Below, piece after piece: positions 50,001 to 59,408 of a stretch of 64,000 nucleotides of DNA. Numbering within the stretch: position 1 is the first letter of the stretch; each line of letters opens with the position of its first letter. Both the position numbers and the translations under genes were made by a program. The stretch is from Marinicella marina (GTDB lineage: Bacteria; Pseudomonadota; Gammaproteobacteria; Xanthomonadales; Marinicellaceae), in contig NZ_JASJNC010000004.1 in assembly GCF_030065545.1 (NCBI RefSeq), positions 1 through 64,000 of the forward strand. Direction: 5' to 3'. The notes beneath the pieces were generated by a model. It was not told the origin of the DNA, did no database searches, and worked only from the letters and a program-made list of their open reading frames with translations.

Positions 50001-50309
50001 CATATCCATCACAAAAACCTGTCTTGAGCCGGTGTACTCGGCGGAGAATGCGATGCGCTTACCATCTCTTGAAAACTTTGGAAATGCCTCGAAACCATCG
50101 AATGATGTCAAACGCTTGGCCTCACCGCTTTTGATGTTGGCAGTATAAATGTCACCAGCGTAAACAAAAGTCACGTGATCTTGATGTATGTCTGCGTAAC
50201 GCAACAACTTGGTGGCATCATTGGCACTGACCGATAAAGCAATAACGCTGAAAAAAGTAAGCAACAGCCACTGACTGCTGGATTGTTTGAAATTGAACAT
50301 TGATCGCAT
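47064..50309 (-). CDS. Tricorn-like S41 peptidase with TolB-type propeller and PDZ domain
   Basis: This 1081-residue exported protein has a signal peptide (about 1-29, ending SVSAND). A WD40/TolB-like beta-propeller region (about 35-520) has repeated SPDSKKIAYSD- and SRDGKRIAFSA-type motifs. The C-terminal protease part combines a helical core domain, a PDZ domain (about 765-850) and an S41 catalytic domain with the nucleophile Ser in GQSSSGGDA. This is the layout of tricorn protease homologues, which degrade peptides; here it is likely periplasmic. GGAG lies 7 nt before the ATG at 50309. The 56-codon basic gene follows 59 nt downstream. Confidence 0.9.
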   Translation of the reverse strand: MRSMFNFKQSSSQWLLLTFFSVIALSVSANDATKLLRYADIHQDHVTFVYAGDIYTANIKSGEAKRLTSFDGFEAFPKFSRDGKRIAFSAEYTGSRQVFVMDMDGSNLQQLTWYNDVGPMPPRGGFDYRILDWTPDNKHILVKANRLPWGVRTGQPYLVPADGGMEAPLAVPETGGGMLSPDGNKYVYTPIDREFRTWKRYRGGRAQDVWIYDLQENSSQRITTHAATDHQPVWIGDDIYFISDRDYHLNLYKYVADGEPQKVTHHDQFDALWPSAGPAAIVYENGGHLWRFDPVSSTTEQLSIQITANAENLLAERKNVKDYIDSMAISPEGKRVAIAARGEVFSVPAQKGEIRNISNTPSAREIDVAWSPNGSHIAYLSDATGEYEVYVQDVKSGNVTQITDDGGVWRYPPVWSPDSKKIAYSDTNQTLWSVDVKSKKIRKLDRSTRNDIDDFSWSPDSQWLVYTKTEVSGFSSIFVYGFKDGSVKRLTSKAFNDFSPVFDPNGHYLFFLSNRDYNLSFSSYEFNYLYHQATRVYAAPLNDAVPALYPFEDDGITTSNEKEDEDAAETVVVNLQVEGFNQRVRALPGNASNYNNIQTNGDAVFVVENGANGNAIKMIDLSKDEAPKTVLADSGNYLLSADGKHMLVQKQGKYAVIEAKAEQKLKDRHLDLKNLTLKIDPTTEWRQMYTDAWRILRDWFYDPGMHGMDWQAIHDKYLPLAKAATHRTDLDYVFGEIAGEMNAGHIYVNSGDQPTVKRQQNGLLGAEFKKHKSGYFEITHIFKGENWTPNRRSPLTEAGVNAEVGDFIIAINGKSTKNVANIYQLLEHTVGRTVSIDINNKAQSKGSRQVHVKPIASESQLRYFNWVESRRAMVDKLSDGRIGYVHLPNTAVDGNRELFKQLLPQINKDALIIDDRYNGGGFIPDRMIEILSRTTMNYWKRRGLDLDSNATPLIAHDGPKVMLTNGQSSSGGDALPYYFRKAGLGKIIGTRTWGGLIGISGNPSLADGGSILASTFRFMDTEGNWAVENEGVTPDIEVIDRPELVAAGRDPSLERGVEELLKDLQENPRKLIKSPPAPTEF

Positions 50310-50432
50310 TAAAGAACTCCGCTGGTAAATTTAGTAGAGCGATTTTAGCATCAAAATGTCAGTTTATTGTGAATCACATTATTTTCACCAAAGCAGCATA
50401 TAATCCTGCTAATTCAGACAGCGCGTAAATTA

Positions 50433-51554
50433 ATGCTAAAAAAATTAATTGGGCCATTGGCCATCTTGCTAGCCATCATGGTGGTTTTTATCTTGGTCAA
50501 AAACAAACCCAGGCCTGCCACCAATACAGCCACCACAAAAGATGCGATTACTTTACCGGTCACCACAGTCGCTCCCGCAGTCCACCCACTTATTATTTCT
50601 GCTGAAAGTTTTGTTAAATCTCGCTGGCAAACAGTTTTAAGTGCAGAAGTGTCGGGTAAAGTAATTGAGATTAAAGAGGATTTTTTGGTTGGGAACCAAT
50701 TCAAAGCCGGTGATGAACTGGTAATCATTGACCCCATTGATTATGCGGTGCAATTGTCACGAGCCGAAGCCAACATGAAAGCAGCAGAAGCCAACCTGAT
50801 CGAACAACAGATGCAATCTGAACGGGCTAAAAATGATTGGAAAAAACTCAATCCTGAGCGTGAACCCAGTCCGTTTAATCTAAGAATACCTCAATTACGT
50901 AACGCCGAGGCTAACTTGGCAGCTGCCAAAGACGAGCTTAAATTGGCACAAAGAAATTTACAAAGAGCCTCCATTAAGGCACCTTTTGATGGCTTTACCC
51001 TATCACGCAATGTTGATTTGGGTGAAATCATCCAAGCAGGTGGCGTTTTGGGAGAGCTGGTCAATAATGAAAAACTAGAGCTGCGAATCTCATTAGATGT
51101 TAAGCATGTCCAGTTGCTCAAAGCGGCTGACAAAATCAGCTTTTTCATCGAAGACAAAAACACCCATTTGATCTACCAAGAAATCAGGTTTGAACCTTTT
51201 ATTGACAATGAAAACCGTTGGCAATCATTCACTGTGGCGGTCGATGGAAATGAACAAAATCTGGTGATTGGTGAATTTATTCAATTACAAATACAAGCTG
51301 AAAGTGCTCAGCAGTTTTTGGCCTTGCCAGAATCAGCTTTGAGCATCGATGGCCGTATTTGGTTTGTTAACGAAAACCAACAAACCGCTTTTTTCCAACC
51401 AAACATTGCTTACAAATCGAACGGACAAATTTACCTGAGTACGGAACACAATCTCCAATACCCAATGGATGTGGTAGTGGCTCCATCCAGTTCTCTGTTG
51501 GCTGGCATGGAAGTAACTACTGATAATTGGCAATCACCAGCATCTGCACCGTGA
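50433..51554 (+). CDS. RND efflux periplasmic adaptor subunit
   Basis: This 373-residue membrane-fusion protein has an N-terminal membrane anchor (LIGPLAILLAIMVVFILV). A lipoyl/barrel-sandwich domain (VLSAEVSGKVIEIKEDF, then IKAPFDGFTLSRNVDLGEII) is split by a short alpha-hairpin of about 60 residues. It should bridge the pump encoded next to an outer-membrane channel. Its stop overlaps the GTG start of the pump gene. It is divergent from the S41 protease gene. Substrate is unknown. Confidence 0.88.
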   Translation: MLKKLIGPLAILLAIMVVFILVKNKPRPATNTATTKDAITLPVTTVAPAVHPLIISAESFVKSRWQTVLSAEVSGKVIEIKEDFLVGNQFKAGDELVIIDPIDYAVQLSRAEANMKAAEANLIEQQMQSERAKNDWKKLNPEREPSPFNLRIPQLRNAEANLAAAKDELKLAQRNLQRASIKAPFDGFTLSRNVDLGEIIQAGGVLGELVNNEKLELRISLDVKHVQLLKAADKISFFIEDKNTHLIYQEIRFEPFIDNENRWQSFTVAVDGNEQNLVIGEFIQLQIQAESAQQFLALPESALSIDGRIWFVNENQQTAFFQPNIAYKSNGQIYLSTEHNLQYPMDVVVAPSSSLLAGMEVTTDNWQSPASAP

Positions 51555-54500
51555 ATTCAGCCAATCAACAAACAGCTGGCATCATAGCGTGGTTCACGCG
51601 AAACCCAGTCGCCGCGAATCTATTGATGGTTTTTATACTGGTTGCCGGCTTTTTTACCGCCGCCAACATCAGAACCGAAGCTTTTCCAGCTTTTCCACCA
51701 AATTCTGTTTCAGTTGATGTCACTTTTATTGGCGGCACGCCTGAAGAAGTGGAAGAAGGCGTAACGGTTAAAATAGAAGAAGCCATTGAAGGTGTCGAGG
51801 GCATCAAAGAAATCAACAGTTCAGTCACTGGCAGTGGAACCAGTGTCAGAGTCACAGCGGTTGAAGGCTATGAGCTGAAGACACTCAAAGATGACATCAA
51901 ACTTAAAGTAGATGCCATTACCAGTTTTCCTGATTTGGCAGAAAAGCCCATCATCAAAGAGCAGGTGTTCGAACGCAGTGTTTTATCGCTTGAATTATTT
52001 GGCTCCAGCGATCACCGCACCTTGAAACAGACGGCAGAGCGAGTTCGTGACCTGTTGTTGGTCTCAGAGGGAATCAACAAAATTGATATCACCGGTGCCA
52101 AAGACTACGAAATCAATATAGAAGTCAGCGAGCAAAAACTCAGGGAATACGGATTAACTTTACAAGATGTGGCCAGCGCCATTCAGGCCAACTCCATTAA
52201 TTTATCAGGCGGTAGCATCAAAACTTCCAGCCGCAACATCAACATCAAAGCCGATGAACAAGCCTATTTTGGTTTAGATTATGGCAGCTTGGTGCTGCGC
52301 CAAGGCACTGATGGCAAGGTACTGCAAATAAAAGACATCGCCAACATCAAAGACGGCTTTACCGAACGAGAAACATTCTCGAGGTATAACGGCATGCCCT
52401 CAATTCAACTGCAAATCAAATTGCTCAGCAATGACAGCATCACCAAAGCAGCACAAGCAGTTAAAACTAAAATCAACGAAATTCAGCAGCAGGCTTGGTT
52501 CCCAGCAACCATCGAAACTGCTATCTGGAATGATGAGTCAGATGTGATTCGAGACCGTTTGTCTTTGATGTTAGGCAATGCATTAACCGGCATTTTCTTG
52601 GTTTTGATTATGTTGACTTTGTTTTTGCACATCAAAGTGGCCTTTTGGGTGGCTATTGGCATACCCATTGCATTTGCGGGTGCCTTGTTTTTGATGGGCC
52701 CAGCAGTTTCTGATTACTCGCTGAATGTGTTAACCACTTTTGGTTTTATTGTGGTGTTGGGTATAGTCGTTGATGATGCCATAGTGATTGGCGAAAACAT
52801 CTACAGTGCCAAACAAGAACAAGGCGCGGATGACCCCCAACCAATTGAAACCACCATCAAAGCAGCTCAACAAGTTGCTGTCCCGGCCACATTTGGGGTG
52901 TTGACAACGGTCGCAGCCTTTTTCCCGTTGACTTTAATCAGTTCAGAGTTTGGTGAAATCTTAGGCAGTATTGCTGCTGTGGTCATTTTTTGTTTGTTGT
53001 TTTCATTGGTAGAATCAAAATGGATTTTGCCGGCTCATTTAGCACACATAAAAATCAAGAACAGCCAAACAAAAAGCACAAATGCTTGGCAAAGGTTTCA
53101 GAAACGCATAGACAATGGTCTAAAAAGTTTCATTCAAAACCGCTACACACCAATATTAATGAAAGCCGTCAAAAACAAAATCAATACTTTGTTATTGTTT
53201 GTGGCTTTGTTCATTTTGACGGTTGGTTTGATTCCAGCTGGATTGGTGCGCACCAGTTTTTTTCCTGATGTAGAGCAGGAAACCTCAGTGGCTGATTTAG
53301 AAATGCAAACCAGCGTAGGTGCCACAGTCACTAATCTGGCCACGCAGCAAATTGAAGCAGCTGCTCTTAAAGTTAACAGCAACGCCAAAGAACTGTTTGG
53401 AGCTGAGAACCCCCCTATTCGCTCTGTTTACGCCTTCAACACCACTGACCAGAAGAGTAAAACTTATATTCAACTTGAAGTGGATCCAGATCGAGATTAC
53501 ACCAGCCAAGATGTGGTCAATGCCTGGCGAGAATACATTGGCGAAATCATTGGTGTTAAATCTCTTGAAATCTATGCACTGGGTCCAGGCAGTGGGGTCG
53601 ACATTCAAATTGAAATGTCATCTGGTAATTACCAAGAATTGGCATTGGCAGCCAATGAGTTAAAAAACACCATAGCCGAATACCAGGGTGTTTATGACTT
53701 AAAGACCAATTACGATGAAGGCAGCCTGGAATATGTGTTTGAATTAAATTCAGAAGGACAATCACTGGGGCTTAATCAAGCCGACGTTATTCGCCAGATC
53801 AGGTATGCACTATTTGGTTTTGAGGCGCAACGCATTCAGCGTGGACGTGATGAAATACGCGTAAAAGTTAGGTACCCAGAAAATGAACGTAATGAGTTGA
53901 CTGATCTACAGAACATTCGCATTCGATCACCACAAGGTAACAGCATACCCCTGGCGCAAATTGGTACATTCACTCCCCAATTGGCCTTAACAGATATCAG
54001 CCGAATCAATAAAAAACGAGTGGTTTTTGTCAGCGGTCGTGTCGATAAACAAATAACCAGCAGCAATGAGATACTCAATGATTTGCGTCAAACTTCACTT
54101 TCTCAGTTACAACAAAAATACCCTGATATTGAAATTGATTTTGGTGGGCAGGCCAGAGAACAAAGCACTGCTACGGGCTCACTGATTCAAGGCTTTGGCT
54201 TGTCGATGATACTGATTTACACTTTATTGGCTATACCTCTCAAATCATACCTACAGCCTTTGTTGATTATGAGTGTTATTCCATTCGGTATTATTGGCGC
54301 TATTTTGGGCCATATGTTGTTAGGCATCCCATTGGGGCTGTTATCCTTTTTTGGTATTCTGGCGCTCAGTGGAGTTGTAGTTAATGACTCCTTGGTATTA
54401 GTCAATCGCTACAATGATTTCAGAAACAATGGTTTGGATTATTTCTCAGCCATTGAAAAAGCTGGCAAATCTCGCTTCAGAGCCATTATTCTGACTTCAT

Positions 54501-54700
54501 TAACCACCTTTATGGGTCTGTCACCATTGGTGTTTGAAAGTTCATTTCAAGCGCAATTTTTGGTTCCAATGGCGGTTTCATTGGCTTTTGGCATATTATT
54601 TGCTACGCTGATTACGCTGATCATTGTTCCTACCATGCTAGGAATAGCAGAAAAGTTAAGCGGTAGAATGTCTCAAGCGAAAACACCAGCCGTCAACTGA
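51551..54700 (+). CDS. RND efflux pump, AcrB/HAE-like
   Basis: This 1049-residue inner-membrane transporter has 12 spans and two periplasmic porter loops. I use the GTG at 51551, which overlaps the adaptor stop (GTGA); the in-frame TTG at 51527 lies inside the adaptor gene. Typical segments are NPVAANLLMVFILVAGFF at the N-terminus, the TM4 proton-relay region VVLGIVVDDAIVIGENI (Asp-Asp) and GVVVNDSLVLVNRYND in the second half. It probably exports hydrophobic or amphipathic compounds. No outer-membrane channel gene is in this operon, so a shared TolC is likely. Confidence 0.9.
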   Translation: MNSANQQTAGIIAWFTRNPVAANLLMVFILVAGFFTAANIRTEAFPAFPPNSVSVDVTFIGGTPEEVEEGVTVKIEEAIEGVEGIKEINSSVTGSGTSVRVTAVEGYELKTLKDDIKLKVDAITSFPDLAEKPIIKEQVFERSVLSLELFGSSDHRTLKQTAERVRDLLLVSEGINKIDITGAKDYEINIEVSEQKLREYGLTLQDVASAIQANSINLSGGSIKTSSRNINIKADEQAYFGLDYGSLVLRQGTDGKVLQIKDIANIKDGFTERETFSRYNGMPSIQLQIKLLSNDSITKAAQAVKTKINEIQQQAWFPATIETAIWNDESDVIRDRLSLMLGNALTGIFLVLIMLTLFLHIKVAFWVAIGIPIAFAGALFLMGPAVSDYSLNVLTTFGFIVVLGIVVDDAIVIGENIYSAKQEQGADDPQPIETTIKAAQQVAVPATFGVLTTVAAFFPLTLISSEFGEILGSIAAVVIFCLLFSLVESKWILPAHLAHIKIKNSQTKSTNAWQRFQKRIDNGLKSFIQNRYTPILMKAVKNKINTLLLFVALFILTVGLIPAGLVRTSFFPDVEQETSVADLEMQTSVGATVTNLATQQIEAAALKVNSNAKELFGAENPPIRSVYAFNTTDQKSKTYIQLEVDPDRDYTSQDVVNAWREYIGEIIGVKSLEIYALGPGSGVDIQIEMSSGNYQELALAANELKNTIAEYQGVYDLKTNYDEGSLEYVFELNSEGQSLGLNQADVIRQIRYALFGFEAQRIQRGRDEIRVKVRYPENERNELTDLQNIRIRSPQGNSIPLAQIGTFTPQLALTDISRINKKRVVFVSGRVDKQITSSNEILNDLRQTSLSQLQQKYPDIEIDFGGQAREQSTATGSLIQGFGLSMILIYTLLAIPLKSYLQPLLIMSVIPFGIIGAILGHMLLGIPLGLLSFFGILALSGVVVNDSLVLVNRYNDFRNNGLDYFSAIEKAGKSRFRAIILTSLTTFMGLSPLVFESSFQAQFLVPMAVSLAFGILFATLITLIIVPTMLGIAEKLSGRMSQAKTPAVN

Positions 54701-54744
54701 TCAAAATCACAGCCCTGAGATTCACAGGCTATTCACGTTTATAA

Positions 54745-54773
54745 TTGACCGAACGGTCAGTCAGCTATATAAT
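54745..54773 (+). promoter_or_regulatory. Promoter with embedded TetR-type operator
   Basis: The -35 is TTGACC (54745-54750), the spacer 17 nt and the -10 a perfect TATAAT (54768-54773). The palindrome TGACCG-AA-CGGTCA (54746-54759) overlaps the -35 and spacer. The start of transcription, 7 nt after the -10, would be at or next to the ATG at 54781. This fits autorepression by the TetR protein and a leaderless mRNA. Confidence 0.8.
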
Positions 54774-54780
54774 GCCACCC

Positions 54781-55359
54781 ATGAAACAATCAAAAAAAGA
54801 CAACATACTTGAACAAGCCTTGCACTTATTTGCTACCCATGGTTTTGCTCATGTATCAATTTCGATGATCGCCAAACAAGCCGGTGTAACCAAAAGTTTG
54901 ATATTCCATCATTTTGAAAACAAAGAACAACTTTGGGAGACTGTCAAAGAACGTTTTTTTAAACGTTATGCTGAAAACCAAATGAATTTGTTTGAGAGGG
55001 AAAAAGACCCCATAGAGTTAATCAGAAAATCGATGCGCTACTATTTTGAATTTGTTCGTAAGAATCCGATGATACCCAGATTTTTTGCTTATGCACATTT
55101 AGAGAATGATGAGAATTGTGGCAAATTAGATCAGCCTTTGATGGCAAAGGGCAGTGAATTGATACACAAAGCTCAGGCTAAAGGTTTGATGCGCAAAGGA
55201 TTCAATCCAGTGGTTCTGGTAATGAATTTTATCACCGTTATCAACCAATACGTAGTCGCTGAATGTCACTTCAGTCAATGGGACAAAACGCTATACACTG
55301 ATCCTGAATCATTCATTGAAAACTTCATAGAAATTACCATCGAAGGCATTAAACCATGA
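54781..55359 (+). CDS. TetR/AcrR-family regulator of the downstream RND operon
   Basis: This is a 192-residue dimeric repressor. ATG 54781 is preferred to ATG 54772 and to the longer frame from 54745, which would run through the promoter. The N-terminal helix-turn-helix reads ISMIAKQAGVTKSLIFHHF, the TetR hallmark; the rest is a helical ligand-binding domain. It overlaps the next adaptor gene by ATGA, so it heads an adaptor-pump-selO transcription unit and probably controls it through the operator at 54746-54759. The inducer is unknown. Confidence 0.9.
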   Translation: MKQSKKDNILEQALHLFATHGFAHVSISMIAKQAGVTKSLIFHHFENKEQLWETVKERFFKRYAENQMNLFEREKDPIELIRKSMRYYFEFVRKNPMIPRFFAYAHLENDENCGKLDQPLMAKGSELIHKAQAKGLMRKGFNPVVLVMNFITVINQYVVAECHFSQWDKTLYTDPESFIENFIEITIEGIKP

Positions 55360-56408
55360 GAACCACAAAAATTACCCTGCTAATAATCATTGGCTTTTTG
55401 ACCACAGCCTGTCACAACGACAGTAATGTATCAACGGAATTGCAAGACAGCGGTTATGATGCCGCCCTATTCAGCCCCAGTCCGCAATTTAAAAATCATC
55501 TGGTAGCGGCTTTTGTGGTTCCGACTGACCAAGCCAGCATGTCTTTTCAAGTCAGTGGCATCATTGAAGAACAGTTTATCTACATTGGTGATTCAGTGGT
55601 CAAAGGGCAAGAATTATTCAAAGTGTCGAATCCGTCTTTGGCGCCACAAATCAATCAGTTCAAAAGTGAGATTGAAGCCATTGAAGCCACTTTAAAGCAG
55701 AATCAAGTTGAGGTCAGGCGCTTTAAGAACCTCAAACAAACCAATGCCATTAGCCAAAATGAATTGGATCGCTTGACCAACCAAAGGGATAACTTACTGG
55801 CCAGCAAAAAAAGCCTGGAAGCACAGTTAGAACAAGCTGAATCATTGTTTGACGAGTCTTATCTGCGGGCACCATTTGCAGGCAATATAGCTGAAATATA
55901 CAAAGAAGCCGGTGAGGTAATCAGTCCAGGAGAGGTTATTTTGGTGGTGGGTGGCATCACCTCATTAGAAGCCCCAATCTTCCTGCCTGCTTTTCTCCAT
56001 AAAAACCTGCGTCAAGGTGACATCTTGGAGGTTTTGTATGACCAAAATCCCATCCAAGCAACCATCAAAGAAATCAGTCAAACAGCCAATCCCAGCTCAC
56101 AATTATTCAAGGTGATGTTGGATGTGCCTATCATGCATGGGATTAAGTCTGGTGAAAAAATCACCGTACAAATTCCAGAAGAAATTGGTGAATTCTTTCG
56201 CTTACCCATAGAAAGTGTCATAGATGATGGTATCAACCAACCTTTTGTCTTTGTGATTGATAACAACCAAGTCATACAGTCAAAAATTAGTCTAATTGAC
56301 ATCGAAGGTGATGAAGTCATAGTCAAAATGCCACAACAAGGTGAAGTGGAAGTGGTTACTGCGGGTCAATCAAAACTATCTCCACAACAGAAACTGATTC
56401 AACCATGA
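55356..56408 (+). CDS. RND efflux adaptor lipoprotein
   Basis: This 350-residue membrane-fusion protein has a lipobox at Cys19 (IIGFLTTAC), so it is anchored by lipid. A lipoyl domain split by an alpha-hairpin (EAIEATLKQNQVEVRRFKNL) and a beta-barrel are recognisable (YLRAPFAGNIAEIYKEAGEV). It overlaps the TetR gene and the pump gene by 4 nt each, so the unit is tightly coupled. Substrate is unknown. Confidence 0.88.
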   Translation: MRTTKITLLIIIGFLTTACHNDSNVSTELQDSGYDAALFSPSPQFKNHLVAAFVVPTDQASMSFQVSGIIEEQFIYIGDSVVKGQELFKVSNPSLAPQINQFKSEIEAIEATLKQNQVEVRRFKNLKQTNAISQNELDRLTNQRDNLLASKKSLEAQLEQAESLFDESYLRAPFAGNIAEIYKEAGEVISPGEVILVVGGITSLEAPIFLPAFLHKNLRQGDILEVLYDQNPIQATIKEISQTANPSSQLFKVMLDVPIMHGIKSGEKITVQIPEEIGEFFRLPIESVIDDGINQPFVFVIDNNQVIQSKISLIDIEGDEVIVKMPQQGEVEVVTAGQSKLSPQQKLIQP

Positions 56409-59404
56409 GTGTCGTGAGGGTCTTGGTCGGCCAGAAAAGACTGATTTTAACCACTTCGATTCTGTTGGCAGTTTTTGGCATATTTTCCTGGTTGAATATG
56501 AACCGCCAAGAAGACCCATTTTTTCCTTATCGCCAAGGTTTTGTATTGGTACAGTACCCTGGTGCTGATGTCAAAAAGATAGAAAAGCAAGTGCTTAAGC
56601 CATTGGAAGAGGAACTGGCACAAATAGAAGAAATTGATGAAATCAGAGCCACAGTGCGCTCTGGTTTTACTCAGGTGATTGTTAAAATGCTCGACCACAT
56701 CAACGATACCGACACTGTCTGGGACCGAGTGCGTATCGCTGTTGATAAAGCCAAAGTGAAGTTTCCCGATGGGGTTTTAGAGCCCAGTGTAGAAGATCGT
56801 TTATTAGACACAGCAGTTGCGGTCTACAGCTTATCGGGTATCAATGACATCATGCAGCTCAGGGATGCGGCCAAATCAATCAAAAACCGTATGTTTAATT
56901 TACCCGGCATTGGCAAAGTTTCTTTGTATGGCATGCCTGAAGAGCAAGTCACCATAACGCTCAAGGAGTCATTTAATAACAGCGCCATCATCAACCACGA
57001 ATCAGTTGCCAGGCAAATCAATGAACGCACCAATGCGCAACCCATTAATTCCATCCATGTAGGTAACAACAGGGTCAATATAGATGCCCATACTGAATTT
57101 AAATCCATTGATGAAATAAAGAATACCAGTATTGAGCTCAGTAATGGTGAACAACTGCCCCTGTCCGCCATTGCTGAGGTGCGGCTGGAGGCTGAAAACG
57201 TCTCTAACTCGGGTTTTTGGCACCACCGTGAACGCGCTATTGCCCTCTCCTTGTATGTACCGATCAATCAATTGAACGTGGTTGAATTTGGTGAATCCTT
57301 GCGTGATTATATGGAGCAGATGCGCGGCTTGTATCCAGATGTAGTGATTGAAGAAGTTTTTTTCCAGCCCGATCGGGTGCTGAATCGGATTGATGAACTT
57401 GGCGGTTCCTTATTAACTGGTATGGCTTTGGTTACAGTGATATTGGCATTTTTCTTAGGCCTGCGTCCCGGCTTAGTGGTTGCTGTGGTTATTCCGCTGG
57501 TGACCTTTTCTTCCTTAGCCATTTTCAATATGGGGGGTGGTGTACTTCACCAAATGGCAATTGCAGGCATGGTCATTGGCTTAGGGATGCTGGTAGATAA
57601 CGCCATTGTGATGGTGGAAAACATTCAATACCACATTGATGAGGGCATGCGTGGCTCTGATGCATCGGTTACATCGGTCAAAAACTTGGCCATGTCACTA
57701 GGCTCAGCCACGGGCACCACCATCGCTGCATTCATGCCCATGTTACTGTCCCAAGGCAACTCAGCTGATTTCACTCGCGCCATCCCAACCATGATCATCC
57801 TATCGATTTCAGTCAGTTATATTTATGCCATCATGGTTACCCCAGCTTTCAGTCACATTTTCCTCAAACAACATATTGAGAACAAACAATCAGCCTTACA
57901 ACAACTTGGTTACAAACTGGGTAAAATTGCTACCAGTCAATCAGGACTGATATTGGTCTGTGCCTTGGGCTTCTTAATCCTTTCTGGCTTCATGTTTGGC
58001 TTTGTGCAAAAAGAATTTTTCCCCGACACCGACCGCAACCAAGTGATTGTTGACATCACCTATCCAGAAAATTCACACATCATACAAAACACAGAAAATA
58101 CCCAAGCCATCGCCGAACAGCTTTCACAACGGGAACATGTGACAAGAACGGTGACATTTGTGGGAAATTCAGGTCCTGTTTTTTACTACAACTTGGTAGA
58201 AAAACCTCGCGCACCGCACATTGCACGGATTGTGGCTATTGTGGACTCAGTCGATAACAGCAGCAGCATCATTCAATGGGTGACCAATGAAGTATCTCCG
58301 AATTATCCGCAGGCTCAAATCGTCGCACGCCGTCTGGGCCAAGGTCCGCCATCAGATGCACCCATTGAAATCAGAGTGATAGCTGAGGATCGACGTGAAT
58401 TGACTGAATCTGTGCGCAGAATTCAAAACTTATTGGCCCAAACAGAGGGTACCAGAACATTACGCAACACCATCGGACTGGGCATGGCGAAACTGACCCT
58501 GACACCCGATGATGCACTACTCAACCGCAATGACATCACACGAGACGAACTGGCCAGTGGCTTGGCTTTGCGCACCTCTGGTCAAGTAATTGGCCAATAC
58601 CGTGGTGATGAGGACCCGATTAACATCGTGATGCAATCCCCAGAGCATGTTAATTTCAACTTGCAAGCCATCGACGACATATCAATCAACAACGGCGAAT
58701 ATCAGCTTTCACTCAACGCTTTGACTGAAAAAACCATTGAATGGCTACCCGCTTCAATCAATCACATCAATTTACAACGTACGGCATCGGTGTATTCTGA
58801 AACCAAAGCCGGATATACCTATGATGATGTGTTATCCAAGTTTTTACCTGCTGTTGAAGCATTAGAGTTTCCACGGGGTGTGAGTTTCTATGTGGCCGGT
58901 TCTGTACAAGAGTCAGGTAAAGCCAACGAGTCATTAGGCAAAGCCCTACCCATCGGTATCATCATGCTGTTGGTGTTCTTATTGATTGAGTTTAATTCAT
59001 TCAAGAAAATGGCCATTATTTTGGTAACCGTACCTTTGGCATTTGCTGGGGTGCCATTTGGTTTGTTGTTAACGCAGACTCCATTCGGTTTCACTGCGAC
59101 GCTGGGGGTGCTTGCTTTGGTCGGCATTGTTGTCAACAATGCCATTGTGCTACTGGATCTCATTCAACGAAATCAAGATTCTGGTATGGACATGCATGAA
59201 GCCATTCAAAATGCTGTGGCCAGACGAACACGACCCATCATATTAACCACACTGACCACCATTGCTGGCCTGTTACCATTGGTAATGACTGAATCAACTT
59301 TGTGGCCGCCTTTGGCTTGGTCAATCATTTCAGGTTTGTTGGTTTCAACTGCTTTGTCATTGTTGGTGGTACCATCAATGTATCAAAAATTAATAAAAAC
59401 TTAA
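56405..59404 (+). CDS. RND efflux pump
   Basis: This is a 999-residue RND permease with 12 spans. The opening IFSWLNMNRQEDPFFPYRQG is typical of a less-studied RND branch found beside TetR and lipoprotein adaptors. The TM4 region IGLGMLVDNAIVMVENIQ carries a single Asp followed by Asn, rather than the Asp-Asp of AcrB. The second half has LALVGIVVNNAIVLLDLIQ. The start overlaps the adaptor stop (ATGA). selO starts 4 nt after its stop. Confidence 0.9.
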   Translation: MSVVRVLVGQKRLILTTSILLAVFGIFSWLNMNRQEDPFFPYRQGFVLVQYPGADVKKIEKQVLKPLEEELAQIEEIDEIRATVRSGFTQVIVKMLDHINDTDTVWDRVRIAVDKAKVKFPDGVLEPSVEDRLLDTAVAVYSLSGINDIMQLRDAAKSIKNRMFNLPGIGKVSLYGMPEEQVTITLKESFNNSAIINHESVARQINERTNAQPINSIHVGNNRVNIDAHTEFKSIDEIKNTSIELSNGEQLPLSAIAEVRLEAENVSNSGFWHHRERAIALSLYVPINQLNVVEFGESLRDYMEQMRGLYPDVVIEEVFFQPDRVLNRIDELGGSLLTGMALVTVILAFFLGLRPGLVVAVVIPLVTFSSLAIFNMGGGVLHQMAIAGMVIGLGMLVDNAIVMVENIQYHIDEGMRGSDASVTSVKNLAMSLGSATGTTIAAFMPMLLSQGNSADFTRAIPTMIILSISVSYIYAIMVTPAFSHIFLKQHIENKQSALQQLGYKLGKIATSQSGLILVCALGFLILSGFMFGFVQKEFFPDTDRNQVIVDITYPENSHIIQNTENTQAIAEQLSQREHVTRTVTFVGNSGPVFYYNLVEKPRAPHIARIVAIVDSVDNSSSIIQWVTNEVSPNYPQAQIVARRLGQGPPSDAPIEIRVIAEDRRELTESVRRIQNLLAQTEGTRTLRNTIGLGMAKLTLTPDDALLNRNDITRDELASGLALRTSGQVIGQYRGDEDPINIVMQSPEHVNFNLQAIDDISINNGEYQLSLNALTEKTIEWLPASINHINLQRTASVYSETKAGYTYDDVLSKFLPAVEALEFPRGVSFYVAGSVQESGKANESLGKALPIGIIMLLVFLLIEFNSFKKMAIILVTVPLAFAGVPFGLLLTQTPFGFTATLGVLALVGIVVNNAIVLLDLIQRNQDSGMDMHEAIQNAVARRTRPIILTTLTTIAGLLPLVMTESTLWPPLAWSIISGLLVSTALSLLVVPSMYQKLIKT

Positions 59405-59408
59405 TGCA

